From positions 1-53,121 of the forward strand of contig CAKTNS010000016.1 in assembly GCA_934589225.1 (NCBI GenBank): a stretch of 53,121 nucleotides of DNA, in the 5' to 3' direction. Shown one piece after another: positions 1 to 8,153 of this stretch; position 1 is the first letter of the stretch, and each line of letters opens with the position of its first letter. The notes under the pieces were generated by a model. It was given only the letters and a program-made list of their open reading frames with translations, made no database searches and was not told where the DNA came from. A program made the position numbers and the translations under genes. The stretch comes from an uncultured Oscillospiraceae bacterium (GTDB lineage Bacteria; Bacillota; Clostridia; Oscillospirales; Oscillospiraceae).

Positions 1-67
1 TTTTGTTCCACGTGTTCGCTAACATTGCAGCTGCCATGGTTTTTAAGGTTTTCAACTCTTGATTAGC

Positions 68-130
68 ATTGTCAATTGTCCATTGTCAATTTGAAAATAA
101 CTGTCAACTGTCCACTGTCAACTGTCAACT
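68..130 (-). repeat. Heptad repeat array 1 (downstream of and overlapping the ABC-F gene end)
   Basis: On the minus strand this reads as units of AGTTGAC, a short A/T-rich linker (91-100), then units of AATTGAC, including the recurring variant GTGGACA. The stop codon of the ABC-F gene (118-120) lies inside it. The same two-part architecture recurs at 19925-19988 and 52473-52542. The bases left of it (1-67) hold no gene or repeat that I recognise. Confidence 0.9.
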
Positions 131-1911
131 CGTCCCCCGTTCTCTCCCTCGATCCGTTCCGCCAACTCCGTCAGGTACAGCCAGCGTTCGGTTTTGGTTT
201 CCAGTTGGGCTTCCAGGCTCTTTTGTTCCTCCATAAGGCCCTGGAGCTTTTCAAAATCGCTGCCGGAGTGCTCCTGGGCCTGGCGGTTTTCTTCCAGGGC
301 CTGTTCCAGGGCGGCGATGTCGTCCTCGATGGTTTCAAACTCCCGCTGCTCCTTGAAGCTGAATTTGAGCTTCCGGGCCCGGGGCTTTTCCTGGGGGTCG
401 GCCTTCTTCTTTTCCTGCTTTTCCGGCTTCCCCTGGGCCTTTTCCAGGTAGTCGGAGTAGCCGCCTACGTATTCCCGGACCTGACCGTCAGGCTCCACCG
501 CGAAAATCCGGGTGCAGATGCGGTCCAGAAAATACCGGTCGTGGGATACGGCCATAATGGCTCCTGGAAAGGTTTCCAGGTAGTTTTCCAGCTGGGTCAT
601 GGTGGGAATGTCCAAGTCGTTGGTGGGCTCGTCCAACAGCAATACATTGGGGGCCTCCGCCAGAAGCCCCAGCAGGAACAGCCGCCGTTTTTCACCGCCG
701 GAGAGCTTGCCGATGAGCCGGTGCTGCAAGGGGCCGGAAAACAGGAACTGGTCCATGAGCTTTGAGGCGGTCAAGGTCCCCTCCGGGGTCTCAATGCGGT
801 CGCCCCGGGCCTTGACGTAATCCAGGGCCATTTCCAGGGGGTCCAGCTCCTGGGCGTGCTGGGAAAAATACCCCAGCTTGACGGTATCGCCCAGGGTAAC
901 GGTGCCCTCGTCCGGAGGAAATCTTCCGGCGATCAGGTTTAAAAGGGTGGATTTCCCCGCCCCGTTGCCGCCCACGATGCCGATGCGGTCCGTCCGCTGC
1001 AAGGTGAAATCAAAATGCCGCAGCACAAACCGACCGTCAAAGCATTTGCCCACATCCCGCAGTTCAATGGTTTTCTTTCCCAGTCGGGAGGTCAGGGCCT
1101 GGACCTTCCCCAGGCTTTCCTCCGTCTGGGGCGGCTGCACCGCTTTCAGGGCCTCATACCGCTCCAGCCGCTCCCGGCTTTTGGTGCCCCGGGCGCAGGG
1201 GCCTTGCAGCACCCATTGCAGCTCCCGCCGCAGCAGGGACTTCCGCTTTCGCTCCGAGGCGGCCTCCATTTCTTCCCGGCGGGCCTTGCCCTCCAAATAG
1301 GCCGAATATCCGCCCTCATAGAGGTAGAGCTTGCCGAAGCTGACCTCCGCCGTCCGGTCCGCCACCCGCTCCAGGAAATACCGGTCGTGGGTCACCAGCA
1401 GGATGCCGCCGGTGAAGCGCTGCAAATAGGCCTCCAGCCAGCCGATCATTTCCGCGTCCAGGTGGTTGGTGGGCTCGTCCAGCAGCAGCAAATCGCAGGG
1501 GTGTACCAGGCAGGCCGCCAGGGCCACCCGCTTGCGCTGACCGCCGGAGAGGGTGCCCATTTTCTTTTCCGTGTCCGGGATGCCCAGCCGGGTCAGGATC
1601 TCCACCGCCTCATACCGGGCAATCTCCCGGGCGGTGGGGTCCAAGCCCGCCTCCACCTGCTCCATAACGGTCTTCTCCGGGTCATACTCCGGGGTCTGGG
1701 GCAGGTACCCCAGCCGCACATTGGGGTCGTAGGAAACGCTGCCCCGGTCGCACCGGTCCTTTCCCGCCGCCAACCGGAGGAAGGTGGATTTTCCGCAGCC
1801 GTTGACACCGACAATGCCCACCCGGTCTCCGGTCTTCATATAAAAGGTCACATCGTCCAAAAGCGTCCGGTCCCCATAGGTTTTGCAGACGCCCTCCATA
1901 TTCAGAAGCAT
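118..1911 (-). CDS. ABC-F family ATPase, Uup-like
   Basis: 597-aa soluble protein with two ATP-binding cassettes and no membrane segments, as in ABC-F proteins that act on ribosomes or nucleic acids. Cassette 1 has Walker A GVNGCGKST at about residues 35-43 and the signature LSGGQRKR followed by DEPTNHLD. Cassette 2 has GGNGAGKST near residue 312 and LSGGEKRR followed by DEPTNDLD. The C-terminal ~90 residues (after a Lys/Pro-rich linker, starting near KLKFSFKEQRE) resemble the coiled-coil C-terminal domain of Uup. The start at 1911 is preferred over an upstream ATG at 1968 because GAAGGAG lies just upstream and the cassette starts there. An extended -10 (TGC-TATGAT, complement 1939-1947) lies upstream. 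The last residues, VDS-stop, are encoded by the heptad repeat. Role in translation or DNA metabolism is inferred from the family. Confidence 0.9.
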   Translation of the reverse strand: MLLNMEGVCKTYGDRTLLDDVTFYMKTGDRVGIVGVNGCGKSTFLRLAAGKDRCDRGSVSYDPNVRLGYLPQTPEYDPEKTVMEQVEAGLDPTAREIARYEAVEILTRLGIPDTEKKMGTLSGGQRKRVALAACLVHPCDLLLLDEPTNHLDAEMIGWLEAYLQRFTGGILLVTHDRYFLERVADRTAEVSFGKLYLYEGGYSAYLEGKARREEMEAASERKRKSLLRRELQWVLQGPCARGTKSRERLERYEALKAVQPPQTEESLGKVQALTSRLGKKTIELRDVGKCFDGRFVLRHFDFTLQRTDRIGIVGGNGAGKSTLLNLIAGRFPPDEGTVTLGDTVKLGYFSQHAQELDPLEMALDYVKARGDRIETPEGTLTASKLMDQFLFSGPLQHRLIGKLSGGEKRRLFLLGLLAEAPNVLLLDEPTNDLDIPTMTQLENYLETFPGAIMAVSHDRYFLDRICTRIFAVEPDGQVREYVGGYSDYLEKAQGKPEKQEKKKADPQEKPRARKLKFSFKEQREFETIEDDIAALEQALEENRQAQEHSGSDFEKLQGLMEEQKSLEAQLETKTERWLYLTELAERIEGENGGRVDS

Positions 1912-1969
1912 ACCGTTCTCCTTCGCTGATTTGGAACCATCATAGCACATTTTCTGTAGAAAAGCCACT

Positions 1970-2002
1970 AAAAAAGAACTGCCGCCCCGGATGGAGCGGC
2001 AG
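1970..2002 (-). terminator. Rho-independent terminator of the YhcH-family gene
   Basis: On the minus strand the stem CTGCCGC/GCGGCAG (1996-2002 with 1979-1985) is followed by TTCTTTTTT. It lies about 45 bp after the stop of the 2049-2492 gene and before the ABC-F promoter. Confidence 0.8.
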
Positions 2003-2048
2003 AAAATTCAAATAGATACCCTTTGGAGCCGTTCTGGCCCTCTTGGCG

Positions 2049-2492
2049 TTACAGCCGGACCTTGAACACGCACTTCCGGGCCTGGGCCGGGGCATCCAGG
2101 CAGATGCCGGGGGCATGGGCGTCGCCGGGGAACAGCACGGCAAACTTGCCGGGGGTCAGGGTCACATAGTCCATGGGGCCGTTGTAAAACCAGATGTCGT
2201 TTTCGGGCTTCCCGCTTACCTGGGTCATGTCCTCCAGGGCGCCGACGCCGATTTTTTCGGCACCAACCAGCACCGCCTGAATGTCAGCATACTTCCGGTG
2301 GGCCTCCGGGGTGTCGTTGTCCGCCTTGGTTTCATAGCTCTGGAGGAAGTAGAATAGGTCCCGTCCCTCCACCTCCACGGTGCCGTCTTCCATTTTGGAA
2401 AAGTCCGTATCCCGCAGAATGGTCAGGGCCTTATAAAGGCCGGGGTGGGTGGTTTTGTACTGGTCGATATGGGCAAGAGAATCAAAGATCAT
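2049..2492 (-). CDS. YhcH/YjgK/YiaL (DUF386) family protein
   Basis: 147-aa cytosolic protein matching the YhcH/YjgK/YiaL family in length and pattern: MIFDSLAHIDQY start, HRKYADIQ in the middle, and PGDAHAPGI near the C-terminus, which supplies cupin-type residues. Family members are sugar-processing accessory proteins, often next to sialic acid or beta-galactoside genes. No such neighbours occur here, so the substrate is unknown. It has its own promoter (2531-2559) and terminator (1970-2002), so it is a single-gene unit. The ribosome site GGGAGG supports the start. Confidence 0.85.
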   Translation of the reverse strand: MIFDSLAHIDQYKTTHPGLYKALTILRDTDFSKMEDGTVEVEGRDLFYFLQSYETKADNDTPEAHRKYADIQAVLVGAEKIGVGALEDMTQVSGKPENDIWFYNGPMDYVTLTPGKFAVLFPGDAHAPGICLDAPAQARKCVFKVRL

Positions 2493-2530
2493 GGTGAGAA
2501 CCTCCCAAAGATAATATGGAATATACCCTC

Positions 2531-2559
2531 ATTATACTCCCTTTCGGGGCGCTTCACAA
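2531..2559 (-). promoter_or_regulatory. SigA-type promoter for the YhcH-family gene
   Basis: On the minus strand TTGTGA (2554-2559) and TATAAT (2531-2536) are separated by 17 bp, upstream of the start at 2492. Confidence 0.75.
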
Positions 2560-2584
2560 GGGGGCAACCGGAATTTGCCCGGCT

Positions 2585-3493
2585 TCAGCCGGACATCTTT
2601 TCCAGCTTTTGCAGCACCTGGGTAAAATACTCCGGCAGGGGGGCGTAGACGATCACCGGGCGGCCGTCCCTTGGGTGGCGGAAGGACAGGGCTCCCGCAT
2701 GGAGGCACTGGCTGTCCTGGCCCAGCTCCGGTTTTTTCCGGCCGTAGACCGTATCCCCCAGGATGGGGTGGCCGATGTAGGCCATATGGACCCGGATCTG
2801 GTGGGTCCGGCCGGTTTCCAGGTGGCAGCGGACATAGGTATAGCCGGGGTAGCGCTTGACCACTTCCCAATGGGTGACGGCGGGCTTGGAATTGCGCTGG
2901 GTCACGCACATTTTCTTCCGGTCCGTAGGGTGCCGCCCAATGGGGGCATCCACCGTGCCCCGGTCCTCTTTCAGGTTGCCGCAGACGATGCACTCGTAAG
3001 TCCGGGCCATGGTGTGGTCCTTCAGCTGGGAGGCCAGCACCGCGTGGGCCAGGTCGTTTTTGGCAATGGCCAGCAGGCCGGAGGTATCCTTGTCAATGCG
3101 GTGGACAATGCCGGGCCGCAGTTCTCCGTTGATGCCGGAAAGGCTATCCCCCATGGCGTAGAGCAGCCCGTTTACCAGGGTGTCCTCCTGGTGCCCCGGG
3201 GCGGGGTGGACCACCAGGCCCTTGGGCTTGTTGATCACCGCCAGGTCCTCGTCCTCATAGACAATGTCCAGCTTCATTTCTGTGGGTACCACGTCTACGG
3301 CTTTCGGCTCTGGGATGGTCAGGGTCACCTGGTCCCCGGGCTCTAAGCGGTCATTCTTTTTGGCGGGTTTTCCGTTCAGCAGCACGTTGCCCTCCGCGAT
3401 CAGCTTCTGGGCGGCGCTGCGGCTCAGGCCCTCCGGGCAGCGGCTGAGAAAGGCATCCAGCCGCTCGCCGCTTTGGTCGGCAGTCAGGATCAT
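2585..3493 (-). CDS. RluA/RluD-family 23S rRNA pseudouridine synthase
   Basis: 302 aa. Residues about 1-60 form an S4 RNA-binding domain (QSGERLDAFLS, then LIAEGNVLLNGKPAKKNDRLEPGD). The catalytic domain carries HRIDKDTSGLLAIAKND, with the expected catalytic Asp at about residue 134, and the downstream CHLETGRTHQIRVH motif. Isomerises uridines in large-subunit rRNA; the exact position is not decidable here. The start at 3493 overlaps the lspA stop by 4 bp (ATGA), giving translational coupling. The longer frame upstream of 3493 is lspA sequence in another frame. The lspA-rluD pairing is common in Firmicutes. Confidence 0.93.
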   Translation of the reverse strand: MILTADQSGERLDAFLSRCPEGLSRSAAQKLIAEGNVLLNGKPAKKNDRLEPGDQVTLTIPEPKAVDVVPTEMKLDIVYEDEDLAVINKPKGLVVHPAPGHQEDTLVNGLLYAMGDSLSGINGELRPGIVHRIDKDTSGLLAIAKNDLAHAVLASQLKDHTMARTYECIVCGNLKEDRGTVDAPIGRHPTDRKKMCVTQRNSKPAVTHWEVVKRYPGYTYVRCHLETGRTHQIRVHMAYIGHPILGDTVYGRKKPELGQDSQCLHAGALSFRHPRDGRPVIVYAPLPEYFTQVLQKLEKMSG

Positions 3494-3969
3494 TTCTTCC
3501 CATCCTTCCAAATCTCTTTGTTGCAAAGACCCAGGCTGATAAAGAGGGCCAAGCAGCCGCAGGTGATAAAGCAGTCCGCCACGTTGAACACCGGGAAATC
3601 CACAAACAGGGTCTCGATCATGTCCACCACATAGCCCAGACGGAGCCTGTCGATCATGTTCCCCAGACCGCCTGCATAAATAGCGGCGATCATCCACCGC
3701 TCGAAGGAGGAAAAGGGCAGCTTCTTCCGGAAGTATTCGTAAAACAATGCTCCTGTAAACACCAGAAAAATCAGGGCAAACATCCACTGCATCCCCTCAA
3801 AAGAGGAAAACGCCGCGCCGGTGTTCCGCAGATAGGTAAAATCCAGCACCCCCGGCAGAAAATCCACATGGCCCCCCAGGGGGATGTGGGCCACCACCAG
3901 GGCCTTGGTCACCTGGTCCGCCGCCACGATCCCGGCGGCAAACAGGCAGTAATAGAAAAATTGCATCAT
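3490..3969 (-). CDS. lspA: Lipoprotein signal peptidase (signal peptidase II)
   Basis: 159-aa integral membrane aspartyl protease that removes signal peptides from prolipoproteins. It has about four hydrophobic segments and the family blocks RNTGAAFSSF, GGLGNMIDRLRLGYVVDMI and FNVADCF. D116 (VVDMI) and D132 (NVADC) correspond to the two catalytic aspartates. The start has a second ATG directly after it; GGAAGG lies 5 bp upstream of the first. It overlaps the rluD-like gene by 4 bp. The PotD-like lipoprotein at 29098 is a likely local substrate. Confidence 0.96.
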   Translation of the reverse strand: MMQFFYYCLFAAGIVAADQVTKALVVAHIPLGGHVDFLPGVLDFTYLRNTGAAFSSFEGMQWMFALIFLVFTGALFYEYFRKKLPFSSFERWMIAAIYAGGLGNMIDRLRLGYVVDMIETLFVDFPVFNVADCFITCGCLALFISLGLCNKEIWKDGKK

Positions 3970-4034
3970 GGGTTCCTTCCCTTTTGTTAAAATAGAGGGC
4001 CCGGGATGTTCCCAAGCCCCGAAGGATGGTTATG

Positions 4035-4931
4035 TTACCAGCTGAGCCCCTTTGGATAGAAAAACCGAAGCTTTTCCGGAGCAACGGACATGTGGATCTC
4101 CGTTTCCATCCGCAGTTCTCCGTCTAAGTTCACCGCGGTGGGGGTGGGGCTGTGGATGGTCAGCTCCTTGGTGCGGTAGTGGGTGATCAGATGGGGCAGC
4201 TCCTTGTAGCGGCCGGCCTTGTATTTGCCGATGAGCCCCGGCACCTGGCGGCGGGTGACCTTGTCCACCACCAGCACATCCAGCAGCCCATCCCGGGGGT
4301 CTGCCTCCGGCACGGCGTAAAAACCGCCGCCGTAGTACCGGCCATTGCAGACGCAGACCATGGTCATTTCCTTGTCCACCGCTTCTCCGCACAGTTCCAC
4401 GTGCAGAGGCTGGCTCACCCCACGGACTACATTGACCACCGCCGAGGCGGCATAGGCCCAGAAGCCCTGAAGCAGGGGGATCCGCTTGTAATTGGCCACA
4501 TCTGTGCCGATGCGGGCATCCAGGCCTACGGAACAGATGTTGAGAGCCAGGGCATCGTTGCAGCGGATCATGTCAAAGGCCGTTTCCTCCGCGTCCAGCA
4601 GCCGCTCCAGCTGCTGAAAGGCCTTGGGTTCGGAGAAAATACGGACAAAATCATTGCCGCTGCCTCCGGCCCAGACCGTCACGGCGGCGTTGGGATAGCC
4701 CGCCGCGCCGGAGGCCACTTCGTTCAGGGTGCCGTCGCCGCCGCAGGCATAAATGCGGTATTCCTCTCCGGACCGGGCTGCCTCCCGGGAAAGTCTCTCA
4801 CAGTCTCCGGGATTCTGGGAAATCTCCACCCGGTAGTCCAGCCCCCGGCATGCTTTCACAATGGCGCTGCTGCATTCCAGCGTCCGGTCCCGGCTTCCGG
4901 CGGCGGGGTTGATGAGGAATAGATGCTTCAT
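4035..4931 (-). CDS. Diacylglycerol/lipid kinase family protein (YegS/DagK-like)
   Basis: 298 aa. Starts MKHLFLINPAAGSRDR and carries the nucleotide-binding motif GGDGTLNEVASG near residue 70, typical of the DAGK catalytic domain. The C-terminal half has the beta-rich YegS-type pattern (YYGGGFYAVPEADPRDGLLDV). Expected to phosphorylate a lipid such as diacylglycerol at the membrane; the actual substrate is not shown. Its start is 1 bp after the stop of the upstream methyltransferase, so the two are co-transcribed. Confidence 0.9.
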   Translation of the reverse strand: MKHLFLINPAAGSRDRTLECSSAIVKACRGLDYRVEISQNPGDCERLSREAARSGEEYRIYACGGDGTLNEVASGAAGYPNAAVTVWAGGSGNDFVRIFSEPKAFQQLERLLDAEETAFDMIRCNDALALNICSVGLDARIGTDVANYKRIPLLQGFWAYAASAVVNVVRGVSQPLHVELCGEAVDKEMTMVCVCNGRYYGGGFYAVPEADPRDGLLDVLVVDKVTRRQVPGLIGKYKAGRYKELPHLITHYRTKELTIHSPTPTAVNLDGELRMETEIHMSVAPEKLRFFYPKGLSW

Positions 4932-4932
4932 A

Positions 4933-6066
4933 TCATTTCTTCTTTCTCTGCTCGTTGAGATACATGTAGTAGTCGCACTTGATCATGCCGTTGTAGAGCT
5001 TCCGCTTTTTGTCCGCCCGGGTGCCAAAGTAATGCTCAAACTCCGGCTCCGAGGTGATGATGTACTTTTTCCAGCCGTCGGCGTATTTGAGATGCCGCCC
5101 CAGGGCTGCGTACAGCCGTTGGGCGCTCTGCTGCTCCATCATTCTCTGGCCGTAGGGAGGATTGCAGACCAGAATGCCGCTGTCACTGGGCAGACTCATT
5201 TTGGTGGCGTCCCCGTCCCGGAAGTCGATCAGATCCCCCAGCCCTGCCTTTCTGGCGTTGGCCATGGCCAGGGAGACGCACTTGGGGTCGTTGTCAGAGC
5301 CCATAATGCGGTAAGCGCCGTGGAACTCCCGGTCCTTGGCTTCGGTGCGGACCTGACCCCAGACCTTGGGTTCTACCCAGGCGAAGGCCTCGGCGGAGAA
5401 CCGGCGGAAGGCACCGGGGGCCTTGTTCTTGGCGATCATGGCCGCCTCAATGGGAATGGTGCCGCTGCCGCAGAAGGGGTCCCAGAAAAATTCCCGGCCC
5501 CGGTAACGGGTCAGCATCACCATGGCCGCGGCCAGGGTCTCCCGCAGGGGGGCGTCGTTGCCGTTGGCCCGGTAGCCCCGCTTGTGGAGCCCCGGCCCGG
5601 AGGTGTCCAGATACAGCTGGACCCGGTCGTTCATCAGGGAGAATTGCAGCTGATATTTGGCTCCGGTCTCCGGCAGCCAGGAGACACCGTAGGTCTCACC
5701 CAGCCGCTTGGAGGCGGCTTTTTTGATAATGGCCTGGCAGTCCGGCACGCTCATCAGGGTGCTGTTCAGGCAGTGGCCCTTTACGGGGAAAGCACCGTCT
5801 TTGGGGATGTACCGCTCCAATTGGGTCTTGTATACTCCTTGGAACAGCTCTTCAAAGGTGGTGGCCTTGAAGTCTGCCAGAACGATCAGCACCCGCTCGC
5901 CGGTGCGAAGGCAGACGTTGGCCTTGGCCAGAGCCGTCTCGTCGCCGGAAAACAGCACCCGGCCATTTTCCACCCGGACGTTCTCCATGTCCAGCCGCCG
6001 CAGCTCGTCCCCCGCCAGGCCTTCCAGGCCAAAGAGGCAGGGTACGGAAAATTCCATTTTATCCAT
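4933..6066 (-). CDS. THUMP-domain class I SAM-dependent RNA (guanine-N2) methyltransferase, RlmL/YpsC-like
   Basis: 377 aa. The N-terminal ~165 residues form the THUMP-type RNA-binding region (FSVPCLFGLEGLAGDELRRL at the start). The catalytic Rossmann domain follows, with DPFCGSGTIPIEAAMIA (SAM binding) and the target-base motif VCNPPYGQRM. Predicted to methylate guanine N2 in 23S rRNA. It ends 1 bp before the lipid kinase and starts 21 bp after queH, in one minus-strand transcription unit. Length fits the Firmicutes YpsC group, not the longer fused E. coli RlmL/K. Confidence 0.92.
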   Translation of the reverse strand: MDKMEFSVPCLFGLEGLAGDELRRLDMENVRVENGRVLFSGDETALAKANVCLRTGERVLIVLADFKATTFEELFQGVYKTQLERYIPKDGAFPVKGHCLNSTLMSVPDCQAIIKKAASKRLGETYGVSWLPETGAKYQLQFSLMNDRVQLYLDTSGPGLHKRGYRANGNDAPLRETLAAAMVMLTRYRGREFFWDPFCGSGTIPIEAAMIAKNKAPGAFRRFSAEAFAWVEPKVWGQVRTEAKDREFHGAYRIMGSDNDPKCVSLAMANARKAGLGDLIDFRDGDATKMSLPSDSGILVCNPPYGQRMMEQQSAQRLYAALGRHLKYADGWKKYIITSEPEFEHYFGTRADKKRKLYNGMIKCDYYMYLNEQRKKK

Positions 6067-6087
6067 GCTTTACTCACTTTCTATCGA

Positions 6088-6633
6088 TCAGGGAATGATC
6101 TTGCTTTTCTTCAAATACCGTTCTTCCTCGGAGAATACGCAGCCGCAGTATTTCTGGATGTAAAAGCCCAGCTCCCGGGCTTTTTCCTGTCCCGCCCGGA
6201 AATAGGGCCGGAAATCCCGGTACAAAAACTCCACATCATATTCCGCGGCAGCCCGCTGGGCCACCTCTTGCATGAGCTCGTGATTCTGATAGGGAGAGAT
6301 GAACAGGGAAGAGGTGAAGCTGTCAAAGCCCCCCTCCTTGGCCTGCCGGGCCGCCTCATACAGCCGGAACTCATAGCACTTGACGCACCGGTGCTCAATG
6401 TCCTGGGACACCGCCCGGACAAAGGGCCGCAGACCGTAGTCGTTGCGCTCGATGAGGGGCAGCTCAATGGTCTTAGCATACTCCCGCAGACAGTTCCGCC
6501 GGGCCCGGTACTCCGTAAAGGGGTGGATGTTGGGATTGTACCAGAAGCCGGTGACTTCATAGTGGTCCCCCCGGAGCACGTCAATGCACTGATTGGCACA
6601 GGGGGCACAGCAGATATGCAAAAGGGTATTCAT
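6088..6633 (-). CDS. queH: Epoxyqueuosine reductase QueH
   Basis: 181 aa (former DUF208). Reduces epoxyqueuosine to queuosine in tRNA, the cobalamin-independent alternative to QueG. The family's cysteines are all present: HICCAPC at residues 7-12, HRCVKC in the middle and KYCGCVFSE near the end; these bind iron. The start at 6633 follows GGGGAGG by 5 bp. The longer frame upstream lacks family similarity. It heads the five-gene minus-strand cluster; the promoter is at 6668-6696. Confidence 0.93.
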   Translation of the reverse strand: MNTLLHICCAPCANQCIDVLRGDHYEVTGFWYNPNIHPFTEYRARRNCLREYAKTIELPLIERNDYGLRPFVRAVSQDIEHRCVKCYEFRLYEAARQAKEGGFDSFTSSLFISPYQNHELMQEVAQRAAAEYDVEFLYRDFRPYFRAGQEKARELGFYIQKYCGCVFSEEERYLKKSKIIP

Positions 6634-6667
6634 AGGTTCCTCCCCGAGAAATTGGTCTATCCTGGAG

Positions 6668-6696
6668 AGTATACCATGGTTTCCGGGCAGATGCAA
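6668..6696 (-). promoter_or_regulatory. Promoter of the queH-to-rluD-like cluster
   Basis: On the minus strand TTGCAT (6691-6696), 17-bp spacer, TATACT (6668-6673) with a TG extension, about 35 bp upstream of queH. The rest of 6697-6877 shows no gene. Confidence 0.7.
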
Positions 6697-6877
6697 TGAA
6701 TAAATTCGAATTTTTCCCCAAAAGCGGACTTTTCTCCCCGGAGCCTCCCAAGGCACCGCCGGAAATCCAAGAGCCCCTGGGGCCGGGCCTGGGGGAGATA
6801 AAATATTTTGGTTATGAATACATGGTAAAACCCTTATGATAAATTGGAAAAACACAATAATTTTACAAATAAAAGGG

Positions 6878-6905
6878 TTGAAAAATGTCGGAAAAGTGCT
6901 ATAAT
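6878..6905 (+). promoter_or_regulatory. Promoter for the small unknown gene
   Basis: TTGAAA (6878-6883), 16-bp spacer, extended -10 TGC-TATAAT (6900-6905). The predicted transcript begins at a small hairpin CCTCT-CGAA-AGAGG (6906-6919). Confidence 0.65.
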
Positions 6906-6972
6906 CCTCTCGAAAGAGGTCAGCGCAGGCATCACCGCCAATTCTCTCCTGGACCTCTCAGGAGTATCCTCT

Positions 6973-7191
6973 ATGGCACCTGACAAATGCTTTTCCACGG
7001 CCGCGGTTGTCGGCGTTCCCAACCGTAACGGCTTTTTGAGCTATGCCATCGAATACCAGCGGTGGCTGAATTTCTACCGCGCCACCGACAAAACCACCCT
7101 CCCCCAGGAGCTCTCCGCCCTTCCCACCCCCCAGTCCCCCCGCTACGCCGCACTGAAGCGGGTCCTGCGGGAAGAAAATTTCCAAAAATAA
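6973..7191 (+). CDS. Small protein of unknown function
   Basis: 72 aa with no family I recognise. AGGAG lies 8 bp upstream of the ATG at 6973, and a clear promoter and a 5' hairpin precede it. The codons are GC-rich and like those of neighbouring host genes, which supports a real gene. A longer in-frame reading from 6844 runs through the promoter and is rejected. The protein is soluble, with an aromatic central segment (AIEYQRWLNFYRATD) and a basic C-terminus. The stop codon lies 5 bp before the -35 of the tRNA promoter. Confidence 0.6.
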   Translation: MAPDKCFSTAAVVGVPNRNGFLSYAIEYQRWLNFYRATDKTTLPQELSALPTPQSPRYAALKRVLREENFQK

Positions 7192-7195
7192 AGCC

Positions 7196-7224
7196 TTGAC
7201 AATCCTGCCCCCCTATGCTATAAT
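7196..7224 (+). promoter_or_regulatory. Consensus promoter of the initiator tRNA gene
   Basis: TTGACA (7196-7201), 17-bp spacer, TATAAT (7219-7224): perfect consensus, as expected for a highly transcribed tRNA gene. Confidence 0.9.
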
Positions 7225-7252
7225 GAGCAGGCACTCAAGGAGTGCCACATAT

Positions 7253-7328
7253 CGCGGAGTAGAGCAGTTGGAAGCTCGTCGGGCTCATAACCCGGAGGTC
7301 GTAGGTTCGAGTCCTGCCTCCGCAACCA
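7253..7328 (+). tRNA. Initiator tRNA-fMet (anticodon CAT)
   Basis: 76 nt with encoded CCA. Anticodon CAT at 7286-7288 in loop CTCATAA. Three consecutive G-C pairs (GGG/CCC) close the anticodon stem, and position 1 (C) is unpaired against A72. Both are initiator hallmarks, so this is formyl-methionine tRNA and not elongator Met. D loop and T loop (GGTTCGAGTCC) are normal. It is a single-gene unit with its own promoter and a strong terminator. Confidence 0.95.
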
Positions 7329-7330
7329 AA

Positions 7331-7367
7331 AAATAAACACCACCTGTCGGGTGGTGTTTATTTTTTT
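7331..7367 (+). terminator. Rho-independent terminator after tRNA-fMet
   Basis: Perfect 14-bp stem (7331-7344 with 7350-7363), 5-nt loop and a run of seven T residues, starting 2 bp after the tRNA. Confidence 0.93.
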
Positions 7368-7643
7368 CCCAGTGACAGGATTTGAACCCATCTAAATGCC
7401 AAATGCCGGTGGCATTTGGCGGCAACCAGTTCAAAACTTAATTGCAACCATATGACTTTGCTCCGCAAAGTTAGCAATCGAGTCCTGTTGCCCCCTTTCA
7501 GTGACTGCCACCCTGTGAGTGGCGTTCTTCTTTGGTGCGGAGGCAGACTGTTTTGCTTCATCAATATAACACATTCCTCTAAATATTATCAGAAATGAGA
7601 AAATAATAGAATCAGATAATGATTTATAGGGTGATGGTACTCT
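7368..7643. other. Gene-free junction between tRNA-fMet and the accessory strip
   Basis: 276 bp with no convincing gene, turning AT-rich after about 7560. It contains a palindrome in the AAATGCC/GGCATTT segment near 7395-7418 and a 10-nt identity (tcgagtcctg, 7478-7487) to the 3' half of the tRNA. This is the left boundary of sequence with foreign-element genes; no complete attachment-site duplication is visible. Confidence 0.5.
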
Positions 7644-8144
7644 ATGGAGCTGGCGGAAATCGTAATGAATCCTGTTCGGCAGAGGATCTTTCAGTATTTT
7701 TTGCTTCACGAAACCGGCACGGTCAAGGAGCTCCGGAAGGCGCTGCCGGATGTTCCCGGTGCAAGCTTATATCGGCACATCAGGATCCTTGCGGATAGTT
7801 CCATTCTCACGGTGGTGGGCGAAAACCGAATTCGGGGCACCGTGGAAAGCGTTTATCAGCTCAACAAGGATGCCATGGCCACGGAAGATGAAAACGGAAA
7901 CGCGGTACAGATGTCACTGCTGAGTATCTGCGCTTCCTTTGCAAAATACTTTTCCACCGGCCATGCCGACCCCCGAAAGGATATGCTGCTGCTGACAAAC
8001 TGTACCCTGCTGCTGACGGACCAGGAGTTTTCGGAATACCTTTCGAAAATCAACCAGTTGACGGTCAAGTACATGAAGCAGGCGCCCTCCGAAAGCAGCA
8101 AAATGCGGAGGATCACCCTCATCTCCGCCCCGACGAACGAGTAG
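7644..8144 (+). CDS. ArsR-like winged-helix transcriptional regulator
   Basis: 166 aa. The N-terminal ~75 residues form a winged helix: MELAEIVMNPVRQRIFQYFL, then VKELRKALPDVPGASLYRHIRILADSSIL as the recognition helix, then a wing (VGENRIRGTVESVYQL). The C-terminal half is helical and carries no metal-binding cysteine signature. This layout is typical of ArsR/HTH_20-type regulators common in Clostridia. The ribosome site is weak (AGGGTG). The following KTR gene starts 9 bp after its stop. The ligand is unknown. Confidence 0.8.
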   Translation: MELAEIVMNPVRQRIFQYFLLHETGTVKELRKALPDVPGASLYRHIRILADSSILTVVGENRIRGTVESVYQLNKDAMATEDENGNAVQMSLLSICASFAKYFSTGHADPRKDMLLLTNCTLLLTDQEFSEYLSKINQLTVKYMKQAPSESSKMRRITLISAPTNE

Positions 8145-8153
8145 GTATTCGTT

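Noticed and set aside
4861..6699. 612-aa plus-strand open frame
   Set aside because: Antisense to the methyltransferase and queH; composition (Gly/Val/His-rich) is typical of a shadow of GC-rich genes.
7371..7390. T-arm-like string (complement of GGGTTCAAATCCTGTC) after the tRNA terminator
   Set aside because: No acceptor, D or anticodon stem can be built around it; the T stem itself pairs poorly.
7478..7487. Possible attachment-site copy (tcgagtcctg) of the tRNA-fMet 3' part
   Set aside because: Only 10 nt long and not at the tRNA 3' end; too short for a convincing att duplication.
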